Of a DNA stretch of 53,018 nucleotides, positions 52,316 to 53,018 are shown piece after piece. How positions within the stretch are numbered: position 1 is the stretch's first letter; every line of letters begins with the position of its first letter. The notes beneath the pieces were generated by a model. The model ran no database searches. It was not told where the DNA came from and saw only the letters and a list, made by a program, of their open reading frames with translations. Position numbers and translations under genes: made by a program. The stretch is from Deltaproteobacteria bacterium (lineage in GTDB: Bacteria > Myxococcota > Kuafuiibacteriia > Kuafuiibacteriales > Kuafuiibacteriaceae): contig WYAZ01000040.1 of NCBI GenBank assembly GCA_011526105.1, positions 1-53,018 on the forward strand, given 5' to 3'.

Positions 52316-53018
52316 GTGGCAGAAGATTCCGTAGAGCCGCGGCGGGCGATTCGAGGCCGGCCGGGTGCCCAAAAGAAGGGCAAAGCAGCCACGGGCGCGG
52401 CGGCCAAACCGGCCGCGCCGGCCAAGCCGCCTGCGCGCGCGGCTTCTGCGAAGGTTGAGCCACCCAAGGCGGTGAAGGCGGACAAGAGCGCCGAGAAGGC
52501 TCCGGCCAAGAGCACGGACAAGAAGGGCTCGAAGTCCGCGCCTCCCACCGGCGACGAGCCCGAAACGCGCAAGACCCTTCCGCCGCCTACGCCCGAGATG
52601 TCGAAAGACGAACTCGCGCGTCAGTACATGGGCTACGTGCGCAGCATCGCCGGCAACGTCTGGAAGACGCTGTCGAAGGACATCGAGTTCGATGACCTCG
52701 TGAGCTACGGCATGCTCGGCTTGTTCGAGGCCGCCGAGCGCTACGACGCCAAGTACGGCGCCAACTTCATGACCTTTGCCTATTACCGGATTCGCGGCGC
52801 CATCTATGACGGCCTGCGAGGCATGGGCTGGGTGAGTCGCACCGAGTACCAGAAGTTTCGCGCCGAGCAGCGCGCCACCGCGTATCTACAGAACGTCCAA
52901 GAGCGCGAGATGATCCCGGTCAACGGTCCCGCCAAGACCACCGACGAAGACGAGGTCAATCAGCTCGCCGATGTGGTCGGCGGACTCGTTACCATCTACG
53001 TCACCGCCTTGGACGCGA
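52316..53018 (+). CDS. FliA/WhiG-like sigma-70 factor, 3' end outside window
   Basis: The GTG at 52316 lies three bases after the previous stop, and the frame is open to the window end (234 codons shown). The first ~85 residues are a disordered Lys/Ala/Pro tail. Region 2 begins around 98 (ARQYMGYVRSIAGNVWKTLS) with DIEFDDLVSYGMLGLFEAAE and MTFAYYRIRGAIYDGLRGMG, the FliA/SigD/WhiG signature. RTEYQKFRAEQRATAYLQNV follows and leads toward region 3. Regions 3-4 are not visible. FliA-type factors direct flagellar or secretion genes, so it may control the preceding operon. The long N-terminal extension is unusual. Confidence 0.88.
   Translation, partial: MAEDSVEPRRAIRGRPGAQKKGKAATGAAAKPAAPAKPPARAASAKVEPPKAVKADKSAEKAPAKSTDKKGSKSAPPTGDEPETRKTLPPPTPEMSKDELARQYMGYVRSIAGNVWKTLSKDIEFDDLVSYGMLGLFEAAERYDAKYGANFMTFAYYRIRGAIYDGLRGMGWVSRTEYQKFRAEQRATAYLQNVQEREMIPVNGPAKTTDEDEVNQLADVVGGLVTIYVTALDA

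Overview
This window reads as chromosomal DNA of a high-GC member of the Myxococcota (deltaproteobacterial lineage). The evidence is the density of Hanks-type Ser/Thr kinases, FHA and PEGA proteins, the many predicted lipoproteins with beta-propeller-like bodies, a LexA box resembling the Myxococcus type, ECF sigma factors and frequent GTG/TTG starts with 1-4 nt gene overlaps. No species can be named from the sequence alone.

Layout. 1-2105: the 3' end of an IS3-type transposase, then an AT-richer lipoprotein gene preceded by a short leader ORF that contains an intrinsic terminator. 2106-9551 (minus): an apparent operon of two TolB/CsgG-like or PEGA envelope proteins and a 1691-residue pseudokinase/kinase/propeller/ankyrin protein. 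It is divergent from an FHA-AAA+ regulator (9615) that is followed by a lipoprotein and a GNAT-like protein. 14171-24588: alpha/beta hydrolase, zinc-ribbon protein with a repeat tail, lexA, coiled-coil membrane protein, SDR, metallophosphatase lipoprotein, a bacterial PRMT-like methyltransferase, a degenerate M20 peptidase, EF-hand protein, RluA-type pseudouridine synthase and a redoxin-like lipoprotein. 24604-36234: ftsB, a GAF-GGDEF diguanylate cyclase, PIN-PhoH ATPase, a pseudo-receiver/DnaJ fusion, two tRNA-Ser genes, an AAA+ ATPase, a second Ser/Thr kinase and two small envelope proteins.

36887-42002 is the most distinctive region. Four integron attC-like recombination sites plus one half-site divide it into cassette-sized blocks. 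Two blocks carry ParE/RelE-type toxin-antitoxin pairs whose 3' ends abut the sites, and the others carry secreted proteins or lipoproteins. No integrase is present in the window, so this looks like a cluster of attC sites lacking an integrase (CALIN), or the distal part of a chromosomal integron.

42247-50110 is bracketed by a decayed copy and an intact copy of the 3' end of one outer-membrane-like gene. Inside lies an overlapping five-gene run: two paralogous propeller lipoproteins, an ECF sigma factor, a membrane anti-sigma factor and a caspase-PEGA-barrel lipoprotein. This looks like an envelope-sensing system in which a caspase may act on the sigma pathway, but that role is inference.

50179-53018 (end) holds small proteins, a helical Gly-rich protein, a TPR protein resembling type III secretion chaperones, and a FliA/WhiG-like sigma factor that runs off the window. 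It may be the edge of a secretion or appendage locus.
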